This document shows positions 33,841-43,140 of a DNA stretch of 64,000 nt, piece by piece. Made by a program: the position numbers and the translations under genes. The notes below the pieces were generated by a model. The model ran no database searches. It was not told the DNA's origin and was given only the letters and a program-made list of their open reading frames with translations. The stretch is taken from contig JBGSYN010000103.1 in the NCBI GenBank assembly GCA_041750975.1, positions 1 through 64,000 on the forward strand, given 5' to 3'. How positions within the stretch are numbered: position 1 is the stretch's first letter; each line of letters opens with the position of its first letter. The stretch is from JBGSYN01 sp041750975. Its GTDB lineage: Bacteria > Pseudomonadota > Alphaproteobacteria > Geminicoccales > Geminicoccaceae.

Positions 33841-35286
33841 TTAAGCTCCTTCCGCCTGACGGATCTCTTCCCTTAGATCGCGCTGTGTTTTTGCGTCGAT
33901 TTCGAAGCCCCGCACCAAAATGGTTGCAACTCCCTTAAAGAGTACGGGAACGAGACCGTAGAGGATTGCCAGACCGAGCAATTGATTGTCGCCGTTCGCA
34001 CCTTCGGTCTTGAAGCCGATCAGCTCCAGTGTCGGGAAGGCCAGACCGACCGCGCACGCCAGCGCCAGCTTGGTCGCCATGCTCCATATGGCGAAGAAGA
34101 GCCCGGTGCGCCGCCGCCCCGAGCGGAGCCGGTCGAGGTCGACGACATCGGCCTGCATCGCCGATGGCAGGGCCAGATCGGCGCCGAGGCTGAGGCCCGA
34201 AAGGGCGCAAATAATGCCGAACAGGATAACATCGCCCTTGCCGAGCCAGGGCACCCAAACGAAGATTGCGCAGGCCCAGAGCATCGACGCCATCCAGGCC
34301 CGGTGTTTGCCGATGCTGCGGCTCAGCCATAGCCAGAACGGCACGGCGAGCACGCCGCTGCCGAAATAGATCACGAGCAGGATGCCGGATTGCGACGACG
34401 CGTTCAGGACATGGGTGACGAACAACAGGAAGAGCGTGGCCGGCAGACCGTTGGCGATGCCGTTGAGCAGGTATGCCAGAACAAGCCGCTTGAAGGGCCG
34501 GTTCTGCCAGGCTGTCTTCAGACCTTCCTTGAATCCGACCTGCTTTTTCTGGACGTACTGGGTGTCGGGCAGGGCGATCAGCAAGGGCACCAGCGTCAGC
34601 GGCAGGCCGATAGCGACGACCGCAAAGATCAGCCTGAGCGCTTCGCCCGAGCTGGGCTCGACCCCGGTGAGTGCGGGAAGTGCCGCGGCCAGCATGATGC
34701 CCACAATCACCAGGCCCTCCCGTACCGAGGTGATCCGGGTGCGTTCATCGTAGTCGCCGGAAAGTTCCGCACCCCAGGCGGCATAGGCCAGGAGGATGGC
34801 GGTCCAGGCAAGATAGGCGAGCGAGGACCATAGAAAGAGATAGATCGCAGTGGCGCTGTCGCCCGGCACGAACAGCATATAGCTCGAGAAGAGAAGCAGC
34901 GGGGCCGCCAGTGCCAGCCAGGGACGGCGCTGACCGTATCGGCCCTTGGTGCGATCGGAAAGTTCGCCCAGGAGCGGGTCCGTGAACGTGTCGATCACCC
35001 GCGCCAGAAGGAGAACGGCGCCGACGCTTGCGAGGCCGAGGCCGAGATGCTCCGCATAAAATGTGGGCAGATAGACGTAGAGCGGCAGATTGAGGGCGGC
35101 GAGCGGCACGGCGAGGCCGCCATAGATCATGACCTTCGGCCAGGAGAGCGGTGCCGGTCCTGCCTCGGTCGGACTATTTGACGAGTTCAGCGCGCGCGCC
35201 CGGACGATGGTGCGACTACGAATTGCGACACCTCGGTCGCCCCATTCGTGAAACCGGTCTCGCAATAGCAAAGGTAGTAGCGCCAA
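33841..35286 (-). CDS. MFS transporter, GPH (MelB-like) family
   Basis: Twelve predicted helices and the GPH-type loop RTKGRYGQRRPWL place it in the glycoside-pentoside-hexuronide:cation symporter family. The start is uncertain. The only ATG long enough is 35286, which overlaps the cfa gene by 100 bases. The family-like sequence begins only at PLSWPKVMIYGG, and a CTG at about 35190 overlaps the cfa stop. In photolyase-Cfa clusters such MFS genes are common, so the cargo may be a lipid rather than a sugar. That is inference. Confidence 0.8.
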   Translation of the reverse strand: MALLPLLLRDRFHEWGDRGVAIRSRTIVRARALNSSNSPTEAGPAPLSWPKVMIYGGLAVPLAALNLPLYVYLPTFYAEHLGLGLASVGAVLLLARVIDTFTDPLLGELSDRTKGRYGQRRPWLALAAPLLLFSSYMLFVPGDSATAIYLFLWSSLAYLAWTAILLAYAAWGAELSGDYDERTRITSVREGLVIVGIMLAAALPALTGVEPSSGEALRLIFAVVAIGLPLTLVPLLIALPDTQYVQKKQVGFKEGLKTAWQNRPFKRLVLAYLLNGIANGLPATLFLLFVTHVLNASSQSGILLVIYFGSGVLAVPFWLWLSRSIGKHRAWMASMLWACAIFVWVPWLGKGDVILFGIICALSGLSLGADLALPSAMQADVVDLDRLRSGRRRTGLFFAIWSMATKLALACAVGLAFPTLELIGFKTEGANGDNQLLGLAILYGLVPVLFKGVATILVRGFEIDAKTQRDLREEIRQAEGA

Positions 35287-36443
35287 AGCCTCCTAAACGT
35301 CTCGTCGAAGCCCTGCGCTTCGAGGTCGCGCCAACCGGCTTCGAACCGTTCAAGCCACAGCCCCAGCGTGCGGGCATAGTCGGCGCCGAAGCTATGGCGG
35401 TCCACGATTTGAAGGCGGGCCGCCGACAGCACCCCTGCCAGTGCGGAAGGTGAAGGCAGCATGCCGCCTGGAAAAATATAGCGCTGAATGAAGTCGGGGC
35501 CGCCTCTGTATTCGTCGAAATGCTCATCGTCGATCGTGATGATCTGAAGCCCGGCCCGGCCGTCGGGCTTCAGCCGCTCTCGCAGCTTCGAGAAGAAAGC
35601 CTGCCAGTATTCTTCGCCCACGGCCTCGAACATCTCGATCGAGGCGATCCGGTCGAAGCTCCCTTCGATGTCGCGATAGTCCTGCAATCGAACCTCGATA
35701 CGATCCTCGAGGCCGGCATCGCGAACCCGGCGGCGGGCCAGATCGAGCTGCGCTTTGGAGACGGTAACGGCCGTGACCTCGGCGCCGAATTCCTTGGCCG
35801 CCAGAATAGCGAAACCGCCCCAGCCGCAACCGATCTCGAGCAGTTTTTGGCCGGGCCTGAGATCGATTCTTCGGCAAAGTTCGCGGTACTTGGCGAGTTG
35901 GGCCGCCTCCAGGTCCGCAGCGCCGCTGCCGAAATAGGCGGAGGAATAGGTCAGCGAGGGATCGAGCCAGGCTGCATAGAAATCATTGCCGAGATCGTAA
36001 TGGGCCCTGATGTTGCGGCGGCTGCCGGCGCGGCTGTTGCGTCGCAGCCAGTGCAACGCGCGGCCGCCGGCGCGGCTCAGCGCGTTGCCATGATAGTTCT
36101 CGACCCAGCTCTTGCGGTTGCGGTCGAGCAAAACGAGCAACCTTGCGAGGTCCGGCGTATCCCAGTCGCCGTCGATGTAACTTTCGGCGAAGCCGATAGC
36201 GCCGCGCATGATGAAACGCCTGACGAAGCGTGTGTCCCGGATCTCCATGGTAGCATTGAGTTCGGGCTCGATGGTCCCAGGAAAGAAATGCTCGGCGCCA
36301 TCGGGCATGGTTACCCGCAAGGTGCCTGTGGTGTGGCGCGAGCCCAGGGCAAGAACCAGGGCTTCTTCGAACCTGCCGCCCCGCCGCATATAGCGCTTTC
36401 GCGGTGACCCGAGCCTAGTTTTGAGGAGCGTTTGATTTGCCAT
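35187..36443 (-). CDS. cfa: Cyclopropane-fatty-acyl-phospholipid synthase
   Basis: The 418-residue enzyme starts at the ATG overlapping the DUF1365 stop (TAATG). It carries the Cfa SAM motif LEIGCGWGGFAILAAKEFG (about residues 200-218), the YSSAYF block, the ASIEMFEAVGEEYW block and IQRYIFPGGMLPS, all typical of genuine Cfa. It methylates unsaturated acyl chains of membrane lipids. Operon partners DUF1365, an FAD oxidoreductase and DUF3833 suggest that the product lipid is further modified. Related Cfa-like methylases start furan fatty acid synthesis in Rhodobacter, a possible but unproven alternative here. Confidence 0.92.
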   Translation of the reverse strand: MANQTLLKTRLGSPRKRYMRRGGRFEEALVLALGSRHTTGTLRVTMPDGAEHFFPGTIEPELNATMEIRDTRFVRRFIMRGAIGFAESYIDGDWDTPDLARLLVLLDRNRKSWVENYHGNALSRAGGRALHWLRRNSRAGSRRNIRAHYDLGNDFYAAWLDPSLTYSSAYFGSGAADLEAAQLAKYRELCRRIDLRPGQKLLEIGCGWGGFAILAAKEFGAEVTAVTVSKAQLDLARRRVRDAGLEDRIEVRLQDYRDIEGSFDRIASIEMFEAVGEEYWQAFFSKLRERLKPDGRAGLQIITIDDEHFDEYRGGPDFIQRYIFPGGMLPSPSALAGVLSAARLQIVDRHSFGADYARTLGLWLERFEAGWRDLEAQGFDETFRRLWRYYLCYCETGFTNGATEVSQFVVAPSSGRAR

Positions 36444-37213
36444 TACCCGGTCCCTGGATTGATTCGTTGACGGTCGAAAAGGCGCTTGGGGTAGTATTTG
36501 GCACCTTTGAGCCACAGCCGGAACGCTTCGAAATGGATGCCGGCAATGACTTTCGCGGTCAAAAAGCCGGTTCGAACGACTGCCTGAAGCAACTGCATGT
36601 CGCTCAAAGTCTGCCGCTCGCCGGTTTGCACCGCCACCATTCGATTGCCGGCTTCGTCGCTGAAATCAATGGAAATGAGCAGGTTCCGTCCGGGCCGCCT
36701 GGTGGTGAAGCGGTAGCTTCCCGACACGTCCATGAAGGGCGAGACGTAGAATTCCTTGGCGCAACGATGCCTCAACGTTTCGGACCTGGCGTGACCGGCA
36801 ACGTCGAAGACGTAGCAATGCTGCCCGCCGAAGGTGTTCTTGACCTCGTAGATGACGGCCCGGAGCGAGCCCTCGCCATCCTCGCAGAAATAGGCGCTGA
36901 GTGGATTGAAGACGTAACCGAGCACGCGCGGGAAACTGAGCAACAGGATGCGGGGCCGTTCCAGAAGAATGCCGGCGGCTTCGAGTGTCGCCAGGACCCA
37001 AGGTTTCAGCTCGGTCCCGTCCCTTGGGCCATGGTCGCGATTGTCGAAGCTGACGAGATTGCGCCGTTGTAGCGAGAACCACCGAAGCTTGCGATCGAGG
37101 CTCGCCAGTTCATCGAGATCGATGAGCAGGGAGAAAACCGAATAGACGAACCGGTGATCGATCGGCGAACGGCGATGATGCATCACCGAACCAAGATAAA
37201 TAGCGGAATTCAT
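36443..37213 (-). CDS. DUF1365-family protein
   Basis: The 256-residue protein starts at ATG 37213 (MNSAIYLGSVMHHRR), four bases after the upstream gene; the longer frame to 37324 lies inside that gene. It matches DUF1365: RRSPIDHRFVYSVFSLLID, then PRVLGYVFNPLSAYFCEDG, then EFYVSPFMDVSGSYRF. The biochemical role is unknown, but DUF1365 genes occur almost always with Cfa and an FAD oxidoreductase, implying work on the same lipid. No signal peptide is seen. Confidence 0.9.
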   Translation of the reverse strand: MNSAIYLGSVMHHRRSPIDHRFVYSVFSLLIDLDELASLDRKLRWFSLQRRNLVSFDNRDHGPRDGTELKPWVLATLEAAGILLERPRILLLSFPRVLGYVFNPLSAYFCEDGEGSLRAVIYEVKNTFGGQHCYVFDVAGHARSETLRHRCAKEFYVSPFMDVSGSYRFTTRRPGRNLLISIDFSDEAGNRMVAVQTGERQTLSDMQLLQAVVRTGFLTAKVIAGIHFEAFRLWLKGAKYYPKRLFDRQRINPGTG

Positions 37214-37217
37214 CGGA

Positions 37218-38555
37218 TCAGGAGGGAAGTGCCGCTGCCTGATCGGGAAAGGCCATGGCACCTGAGCTCCGCTTGGGAGACAGGTCTTCCCAGGGAACCC
37301 GCGCGCCCAGGGCTCGTGCCGCATCGAGCGCCGATACTAGCCCGTCTTCGTGAAAACCATAGCCTAGCCAGGCGCCGGCGAACCAGACCCGGTCCTGTCC
37401 CTGCAGTTTCTTCAGCGCCGTCTGGCCGGCATGCGCCTCGCTATCGAGGACCGGATGATCGTAGTCGAAGCGGGCGAAAACCTTGGAAGGGTCGGGCTCC
37501 TCGAGGGGATTGAGGGTCACGAAAAGCGGACAATTCAAGTCGATATTCTGCAACAGGTTCATCCAATAGGTCGCGGAAACCCGCGTATCCTTGTGGTCGA
37601 TCGAGGCGGCATTGGCAGCGGCGTAGTTCCAACTCGCCCAGACAGCACGGCGTGTCGGCATGAGTTTGGCGTCGCGATGCAGGATGGCATGATTGGGCTG
37701 GAAGCGAATTGCCGCAAGCGCCTGCTTCTCGGCCTCGTTGGCATCGGCAAGCAGATCCAGACATTGATCGGCATGGCAGGCGAGAACGATCTGGTCGAAA
37801 CGCCTGGTCTCGCCATTCCTGTCGACCAGTTCGATACCGTCATCCTTGCGCCGGACCGCGCGCGGTCGGTGTTCGAGTTCGATACGTCCGAGCAGAGGTG
37901 CTGCAAGTTTCCGCACATAATTGATCGACCCGCCCGTGACGGTGCGCCACTGCGGATGCCGGCCGATATCCAAAAGCCCGTGATTGGCGAAGAAACGCAG
38001 AAAACTTGCGCTGGGGTAATCCAGGATCTGGGCGCAGGGGGCCGACCAGATCGACGCCGCCATCGGCAGCAGATAATAATGTCTGAAGCTTTTGGTGAAC
38101 CCATGGGTATCGAGGAACTGCAGCAGTGTCTCGCCCTGGCTGTCGTTGCGCTGCAGGGCGGCCTTGCCGAGGCGGCAGAAGCGTCCGAAATCCTTGATCA
38201 TGTGCAGGAAAGAAGGCCGGAACAGGTTGCGCTTTTGCGCAAAAAGGGAAGAGAGGGCGCTGCCGGCATATTCGATGCGGCCGCCGTCGATGCTGGCGGA
38301 AAACGACATATTGCTGGCTTCGGTCGTGACGTTCAGATGATCGAACAGCCGCACCAGATTCGGATAATTAGGCTCGTTGTAGACGATAAAGCCGGTGTCG
38401 ACGTCGATCCTGACGCCATCATAGTCGATGGTCGCCGTGTTGCTGTGTCCGCCGATGCGCGCCGATTTTTCGAAAACAGTGACATCATGGCGGGCACTCA
38501 ACAACCAGGCGGTTGTCAGACCTGAAATTCCAGTACCGATGACGGCAATACGCAA
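37218..38555 (-). CDS. FAD-dependent oxidoreductase of the Cfa-DUF1365 cluster
   Basis: The 445-residue flavoprotein opens with an FAD-binding Rossmann motif, VIGTGISGLTTAWLLSARH then FEKSARIGGHSNT. It ends with the FAD-closing block WFAGAWLGYGFHEDGLVSAL, as in amine-oxidase-like desaturases and dehydrogenases. It is first in the operon, so its promoter should lie in 38556-38749. In Rhodobacter, furan fatty acid formation uses a flavin-dependent desaturase after a Cfa-like methylation. This protein is a reasonable candidate for such a step, but homology was not tested. Confidence 0.87.
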   Translation of the reverse strand: MRIAVIGTGISGLTTAWLLSARHDVTVFEKSARIGGHSNTATIDYDGVRIDVDTGFIVYNEPNYPNLVRLFDHLNVTTEASNMSFSASIDGGRIEYAGSALSSLFAQKRNLFRPSFLHMIKDFGRFCRLGKAALQRNDSQGETLLQFLDTHGFTKSFRHYYLLPMAASIWSAPCAQILDYPSASFLRFFANHGLLDIGRHPQWRTVTGGSINYVRKLAAPLLGRIELEHRPRAVRRKDDGIELVDRNGETRRFDQIVLACHADQCLDLLADANEAEKQALAAIRFQPNHAILHRDAKLMPTRRAVWASWNYAAANAASIDHKDTRVSATYWMNLLQNIDLNCPLFVTLNPLEEPDPSKVFARFDYDHPVLDSEAHAGQTALKKLQGQDRVWFAGAWLGYGFHEDGLVSALDAARALGARVPWEDLSPKRSSGAMAFPDQAAALPS

Positions 38556-38749
38556 GCTTATGCTCTCCCGAACATTTTACGATCCGAGGGTGAATAATGT
38601 AACGATGCGATCGGAGATAGGGGTGGCGATCGCAGGACGCGGGGGAGGACGAACCTGCGACCGCCGAGCCGAAGTCTTGTGACTGTCCGGCATTTGCCTA
38701 TACGGAGGTTGTCCGCAGGTAGATCAGCGTCGCAGCGACTAAGGTGCGA

Positions 38750-39523
38750 TCAAATACGCTCCCCGCCCTGCAGCGGCGAGAATCGAACCGGCAAGTAGCG
38801 CCGCTCGCGCAGCGATCCGTCCGCCCTGCGGGTCAAGACGGTGAGGAATTGCGGGCCGTCCGAGGGTCCCAAAGGTGCTACAATCCGGCCGTCCGGGGCC
38901 AGTTGAGCCAAGAGCGGCGAAGGCACCACGTCGATAGCTTCCTTGATCACGATAACGTCAAAGGGCGATTCCTCCCGCCAGCCGAAATAGCCGTCGCCCT
39001 GACGCACATGCGCATTGGCGACGCCCTGTGCCTTCAGGGCCGCCTGCGCGCTTCCGGCAAGTTCGGGGATCAACTCGACACTGAACACCTCGGCACCGAG
39101 TCTCGCCATGATCGCTGCGTGATATCCGGCCCCCGTCCCGGTCTCGAAGATCCGGTCATCCGGCTTGATTGCGGCAAGTTCCGTCATCAGCGCGACGAGA
39201 AAGGGGGCCGCGAGGTTCTGCTCCGGATGGATCGGCAACGGATAAGGCGCATAGGCATAGGGGCGCAGGATCTCCGGAACGAAGGCATGGCGCGGCACCG
39301 CTCTCATGGCGTCGAGCACGGCTGCGGAAATCGTCTCGACGCCGGTTGCCGCTGCCGTCAGCCTGGCTTCTTCGGCAAGCCAGGCCACCATCGCCTCACG
39401 TTCGATACGATAGGAATTCCGATCGTCGCCATTCTGCACCGGACCTGACTGTGCTCTGACGCCGTGAACCGGACCCGCGACCATGACTGCCAGTACCAAG
39501 AGAAAACCACTGAAAAGGCGCAT
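38750..39523 (-). CDS. pcm: Exported protein-L-isoaspartate O-methyltransferase
   Basis: The enzyme methylates isoaspartyl residues in damaged proteins to start their repair. Family motifs are visible: MRAVPRHAFVPE, then EQNLAAPFLVALMTELA, and the SAM motif IFETGTGAGYHAAIMA. With the start at 39523, where GGAGG lies 8 bases upstream, the 257-residue protein begins with a good signal peptide (FSGFLLVLAVMVAGPVHG, cleavage near VRAQS). The longer frame to 39640 has no supporting start. Most Pcm proteins are cytoplasmic, so export is unusual and raises the question of methyl donor supply in the periplasm. Confidence 0.87.
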   Translation of the reverse strand: MRLFSGFLLVLAVMVAGPVHGVRAQSGPVQNGDDRNSYRIEREAMVAWLAEEARLTAAATGVETISAAVLDAMRAVPRHAFVPEILRPYAYAPYPLPIHPEQNLAAPFLVALMTELAAIKPDDRIFETGTGAGYHAAIMARLGAEVFSVELIPELAGSAQAALKAQGVANAHVRQGDGYFGWREESPFDVIVIKEAIDVVPSPLLAQLAPDGRIVAPLGPSDGPQFLTVLTRRADGSLRERRYLPVRFSPLQGGERI

Positions 39524-39716
39524 GATCCGACCTCCGGAGGTAGAGTGAGCATCGCCGAAGGGATGGCTGCAAGCGCCCTTGCCGTTATGCCTTGGAACGG
39601 CGGGCGGTCTCAGGACAGGGAAAGCTTGCGCGATCGGCACAGAGGTTTGAAGAGGGATTCGACAAGGTCACGGGCCATGAGCAGATTTTTTCGCCATCAA
39701 TTCGGAGGTCTGCCCA

Positions 39717-40715
39717 ATGGCAGCGAACGTCAGTACGATAACCATCGTCGGAGCCGGGGCCTGGGGCACGGCACTGGCGCAGAGCATCGCCCTGGGTGGC
39801 GGCGTGCCGTTGCTTTGGACCCGCGATCCTGCTCAGGCCCGGCTCATGCGGGAGACCCGGACCAATCCCCGCTATCTCGAGGGCGTCGAACTCCGCCCGG
39901 AAATCGCCGTGACCAGTGAGGCGGCCGACCTCGCCGCGGCCGATGTGATGCTGCTGGCCGTTCCCGTCCAGACCATGCGCGAAGTCCTAGGCGACCATTC
40001 TTTCACCGCTCCGGTCATTGTCAGTTGCGGCAAGGGGCTGGAACGCCGGTCGGGGCAGCGGCCGACCGAAGTCATTCGGGCGTGCCGTGCCGGAGTCGAA
40101 GCGGCCGCCTTGAGCGGTCCGTCCTTTGCGGGCGAAGTGGCGCGAGGCCAGCCCACCGGGCTCAGTCTGGCAAGCGACAGTCTCGCCACGGCCCGGCGGC
40201 TGGCGTCGACGCTCGGCCATGCGCACCTTCGCCTCTATCCGAGCGACGATCTGATCGGTGTCGAACTCGGCGGCGCTCTCAAGAATGTCCTGGCGATCGC
40301 GGCTGGGGTCGTCATGGGAATGGACCTCGGCGAGAACGCCCGGGCCACGCTGATCTGCCGAGGTCTTGCGGAGATCACGCGGCTTGCAGTCGCCGAAGGG
40401 GCGCGCGTCGAGACCTTGATGGGACTTGCCGGCCTCGGCGACATCCTGCTGACCGCAACCAGCCTGACCTCGCGCAATACCCGTCTGGGGTTCGATCTGG
40501 CCCGGCATCGCCGGACCTCGAACGATCTCGCCGAGGGACGGCACACGGCAACGGTCGCCTGCGCTCTGGCCGACAAGCATGGGCTGGAGATGCCGGTGAC
40601 CCAAACCGTCCGGAACGTCATCGAGGGCAATCTGGACATCGATGCGGCAATCGAAGACCTGCTCAGCCGACCCTTGCCGGAGGTCGAATTGTCGGTGCCT
40701 GCAAGAGCCGGTTGA
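39717..40715 (+). CDS. gpsA: Glycerol-3-phosphate dehydrogenase (NAD(P)+)
   Basis: The 332-residue enzyme makes sn-glycerol 3-phosphate from dihydroxyacetone phosphate for phospholipid synthesis. It opens with the dinucleotide motif ITIVGAGAWGTALAQSIAL. The catalytic region includes ELGGALKNVLAIAAGVVMGMD (its Lys is the general acid) and LMGLAGLGDILLTATSLTSRN. A GGAGG site lies 8 bases before the ATG. The stop abuts that of the convergent HhH gene with no gap. Confidence 0.95.
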   Translation: MAANVSTITIVGAGAWGTALAQSIALGGGVPLLWTRDPAQARLMRETRTNPRYLEGVELRPEIAVTSEAADLAAADVMLLAVPVQTMREVLGDHSFTAPVIVSCGKGLERRSGQRPTEVIRACRAGVEAAALSGPSFAGEVARGQPTGLSLASDSLATARRLASTLGHAHLRLYPSDDLIGVELGGALKNVLAIAAGVVMGMDLGENARATLICRGLAEITRLAVAEGARVETLMGLAGLGDILLTATSLTSRNTRLGFDLARHRRTSNDLAEGRHTATVACALADKHGLEMPVTQTVRNVIEGNLDIDAAIEDLLSRPLPEVELSVPARAG

Positions 40716-41240
40716 CTATGCCACCATCGCGCGTGCGGCATCGCGCCAGGCCATCAAATCGACGGGCCCGCGCGCATCGATCTTATCTCGAATGGCTTCG
40801 ATCTCACCCTCGTCGAGCCGGGCCAGATCGTCGATCGAGGCGATACCGACTTCACCGAGCTTGCCGGCAAGCACCTTGCCGATGCCCTTGATCTGCGTAA
40901 GGTCGGAAGCAGGCGTGAGAGTGACTCGCGGTGTCGCGTCGGTCGCGGGTTCGCTTCGAAGCGATACACCTTCGACGGCGCGATGCTCCGCAAGATCGGA
41001 CTCCATCGTCTTTTTTTCCGTATCCTGCGACGTCATTTGCTCCTGAAGATCGCGCAGCTTCGTCTTGGTTTCCTCATGAGCGGCATCGGCACGCTTCACC
41101 TCGGCTTCGATATGCTTGAGTTTGCGCTCCCAGCCTTCCGAGACTTCCTGGAGCTTCCGGACGCCGCGTTGTTCCGCCAGATACCAACCGACAGCGCCGC
41201 CGATGATGAGCCCGGCGAGCAAAAGTAAGAGGATCTCCAT
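40716..41240 (-). CDS. Membrane-anchored coiled-coil protein with C-terminal HhH domain
   Basis: The 174-residue protein has an N-terminal membrane helix (LLLLAGLIIGGAVGWYLA), a coiled coil (about residues 30-90) and a C-terminal helix-hairpin-helix domain (LTQIKGIGKVLAGKLGEVGI, then SIDDLARLDEGEIEAI, about 112-155). This HhH type resembles that of Rad51 and of proteins annotated as predicted flap endonuclease-1-like, and is frequent in alphaproteobacteria with no known role. It could tether DNA or act as a protein scaffold at the membrane. The gene stands alone, convergent with gpsA. Confidence 0.75.
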   Translation of the reverse strand: MEILLLLLAGLIIGGAVGWYLAEQRGVRKLQEVSEGWERKLKHIEAEVKRADAAHEETKTKLRDLQEQMTSQDTEKKTMESDLAEHRAVEGVSLRSEPATDATPRVTLTPASDLTQIKGIGKVLAGKLGEVGIASIDDLARLDEGEIEAIRDKIDARGPVDLMAWRDAARAMVA

Positions 41241-41331
41241 CGTTCACGCTCCCTCGTCAAAGGACCCATTTCATGGCCAGCCGGCTTTCGAACAATTGCA
41301 ACTCGAACTTTCTATTCGATTAACGCCCTGA

Positions 41332-43140
41332 ATGTCAGCTTCATCTATGCCCGAATATAGCTGGCGTCGCCTTCTGGCGACTGTCTGGCCCCATGTGTGG
41401 CCCAAGGATAGCGCGGCCTTGCGGACCCGGGTCGTTGGCGCACTGGTGCTGCTGATATCGGCAAAGCTGATCAATATTCTCATCCCGTTCTTCCTCAAAG
41501 CCGTCGTCGACGGTCTCGGCCAGCAAGGCGCCTTGATCATCCCGCTCGGCGCCGTGCTGGCTTATGGAGGTGCCAGGCTAGGCAGCGCGCTCTTCGCCAA
41601 TCTGCGGGACGCCGTATTCGCCCGTGTCGGCTATCATGCGGGCCGCCTGCTGGCACTCCGGACCTACAAGCATCTCTTCCAGCATTCGCTCGGCTACCAT
41701 CTGCAGCGGCGGACCGGCGAACTGGCGCGCGCGATCGAGCGCGGCGTCAAGGCGTTGAGTTTTCTCCTGCGCGTGGCTCTCTTCAATCTCATCCCGACCC
41801 TGTTCGAGTTCACCCTCGTAATCGGCATCCTGCTCGCCCGCTATCCCTGGAGTTTCGCTCTCATCACGTTCCTGACGATCGTGAGCTACGGCACCTTCAC
41901 GATCATGACCACCGAATGGCGCTCGAAATTTCGAAGGCAGATGAACATCGAGGACAATCAGGTCGGCGCACAGTCCGTCGACGGGTTGATCAATTACGAG
42001 ACGGTCAAGTCCTTCACCAACGAGGAATTCGAGGCGCGGCGGCTGGATGCCAGCCTCGAGCGCTATGAACTCGCGGCGGAACGGTCCGAGATCAGTCTGG
42101 CCACGCTCAATGCGGGGCAGGCGGCGATTATCGCCATCGGCATCACGGTCATCATGGTCGAAGCGGCGCGCCGGGTCGTTACGGGCGAACTCACAGTCGG
42201 CGATGTGGTCTTGGTCAACGCCTTCATCCTGCAGCTCTATCAGCCCCTGAACTTCCTCGGCGTGGCCTATCGTGAGATCAAACAGGCGGTGATCGATCTC
42301 GAGAACATCGATGGCATCCTTGTTCTGCCGCCGGAGATCCAGGATGCTCAACATGCGAGGACCTATCGGCCCAAGGGCGGCACCGTGCGGTTCGACGCTG
42401 TCTCCTTCGCCTACGACCGACGCCGGTCGATCCTCGATCGGGTGTCGTTCTCCATTCCCGCCGGCCGGAAGCTGGCGATCGTCGGGCCTTCGGGCGCCGG
42501 GAAGTCGACGATAGTGCGCCTGCTTTTCCGCTTTTACGACGTTCAGGATGGCCGGGTCTTGGTCGACGGCCAGGATGTCCGCGACCTGACCCAGATCTCG
42601 CTGCGCCAAGCGATTGGCGTCGTGCCGCAGGACACGGTTCTCTTCAACGACACGATTGAAGCCAATATCGCCTATGGCCGGCCGGGTGCTCCCCGTGCGG
42701 CGATCATCGAGGCCGCGCAAACCGCGCAGATTCACCATTTCATCGAGACCTTGCCGGATGGCTACGATACCGTTGTCGGCGAGCGCGGTCTGAAACTTTC
42801 GGGCGGCGAAAAGCAGCGGGTCGCCATCGCCCGGGTCATGCTGAAGGATCCGGCGATCCTGATCCTCGACGAGGCGACCTCGGCCCTCGACACGCGGACC
42901 GAGCAGGCCCTGCAGGAAGCGCTCGGCCGGGCGGCCGAGGGGCGAACTACACTGGTCATCGCGCATCGTCTGTCGACCGTGGTCGATGCCGACACGATCG
43001 TTGTCATCGAAGGCGGCCGGGTCGTCGAACGCGGCACCTATGCTGCGTTGTTGCAGACCGAAGGGCCTTTCGCCGAGATGTGGCGGCGGCAGCAGCAGGC
43101 GCCTCCGGATATGGAGCCTATGGCGCAGCCGGCAGAGTGA
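41332..43140 (+). CDS. Atm1-type ABC exporter
   Basis: The 602-residue half-transporter combines six membrane helices (about residues 40-330) with an ATPase domain. It contains YETVKSFTNE, the hallmark of the Atm1/ABCB7 group that exports glutathione-linked sulfur or metal conjugates. Walker A is GPSGAGKS, the signature is LSGGEKQR and Walker B is ILILDEATSALD. It would act as a homodimer in the inner membrane in iron-sulfur and heavy-metal balance. The ATG at 41332 or 41347 can start it. Its 3' end overlaps the convergent histidine kinase by 23 bases. Confidence 0.92.
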   Translation: MSASSMPEYSWRRLLATVWPHVWPKDSAALRTRVVGALVLLISAKLINILIPFFLKAVVDGLGQQGALIIPLGAVLAYGGARLGSALFANLRDAVFARVGYHAGRLLALRTYKHLFQHSLGYHLQRRTGELARAIERGVKALSFLLRVALFNLIPTLFEFTLVIGILLARYPWSFALITFLTIVSYGTFTIMTTEWRSKFRRQMNIEDNQVGAQSVDGLINYETVKSFTNEEFEARRLDASLERYELAAERSEISLATLNAGQAAIIAIGITVIMVEAARRVVTGELTVGDVVLVNAFILQLYQPLNFLGVAYREIKQAVIDLENIDGILVLPPEIQDAQHARTYRPKGGTVRFDAVSFAYDRRRSILDRVSFSIPAGRKLAIVGPSGAGKSTIVRLLFRFYDVQDGRVLVDGQDVRDLTQISLRQAIGVVPQDTVLFNDTIEANIAYGRPGAPRAAIIEAAQTAQIHHFIETLPDGYDTVVGERGLKLSGGEKQRVAIARVMLKDPAILILDEATSALDTRTEQALQEALGRAAEGRTTLVIAHRLSTVVDADTIVVIEGGRVVERGTYAALLQTEGPFAEMWRRQQQAPPDMEPMAQPAE

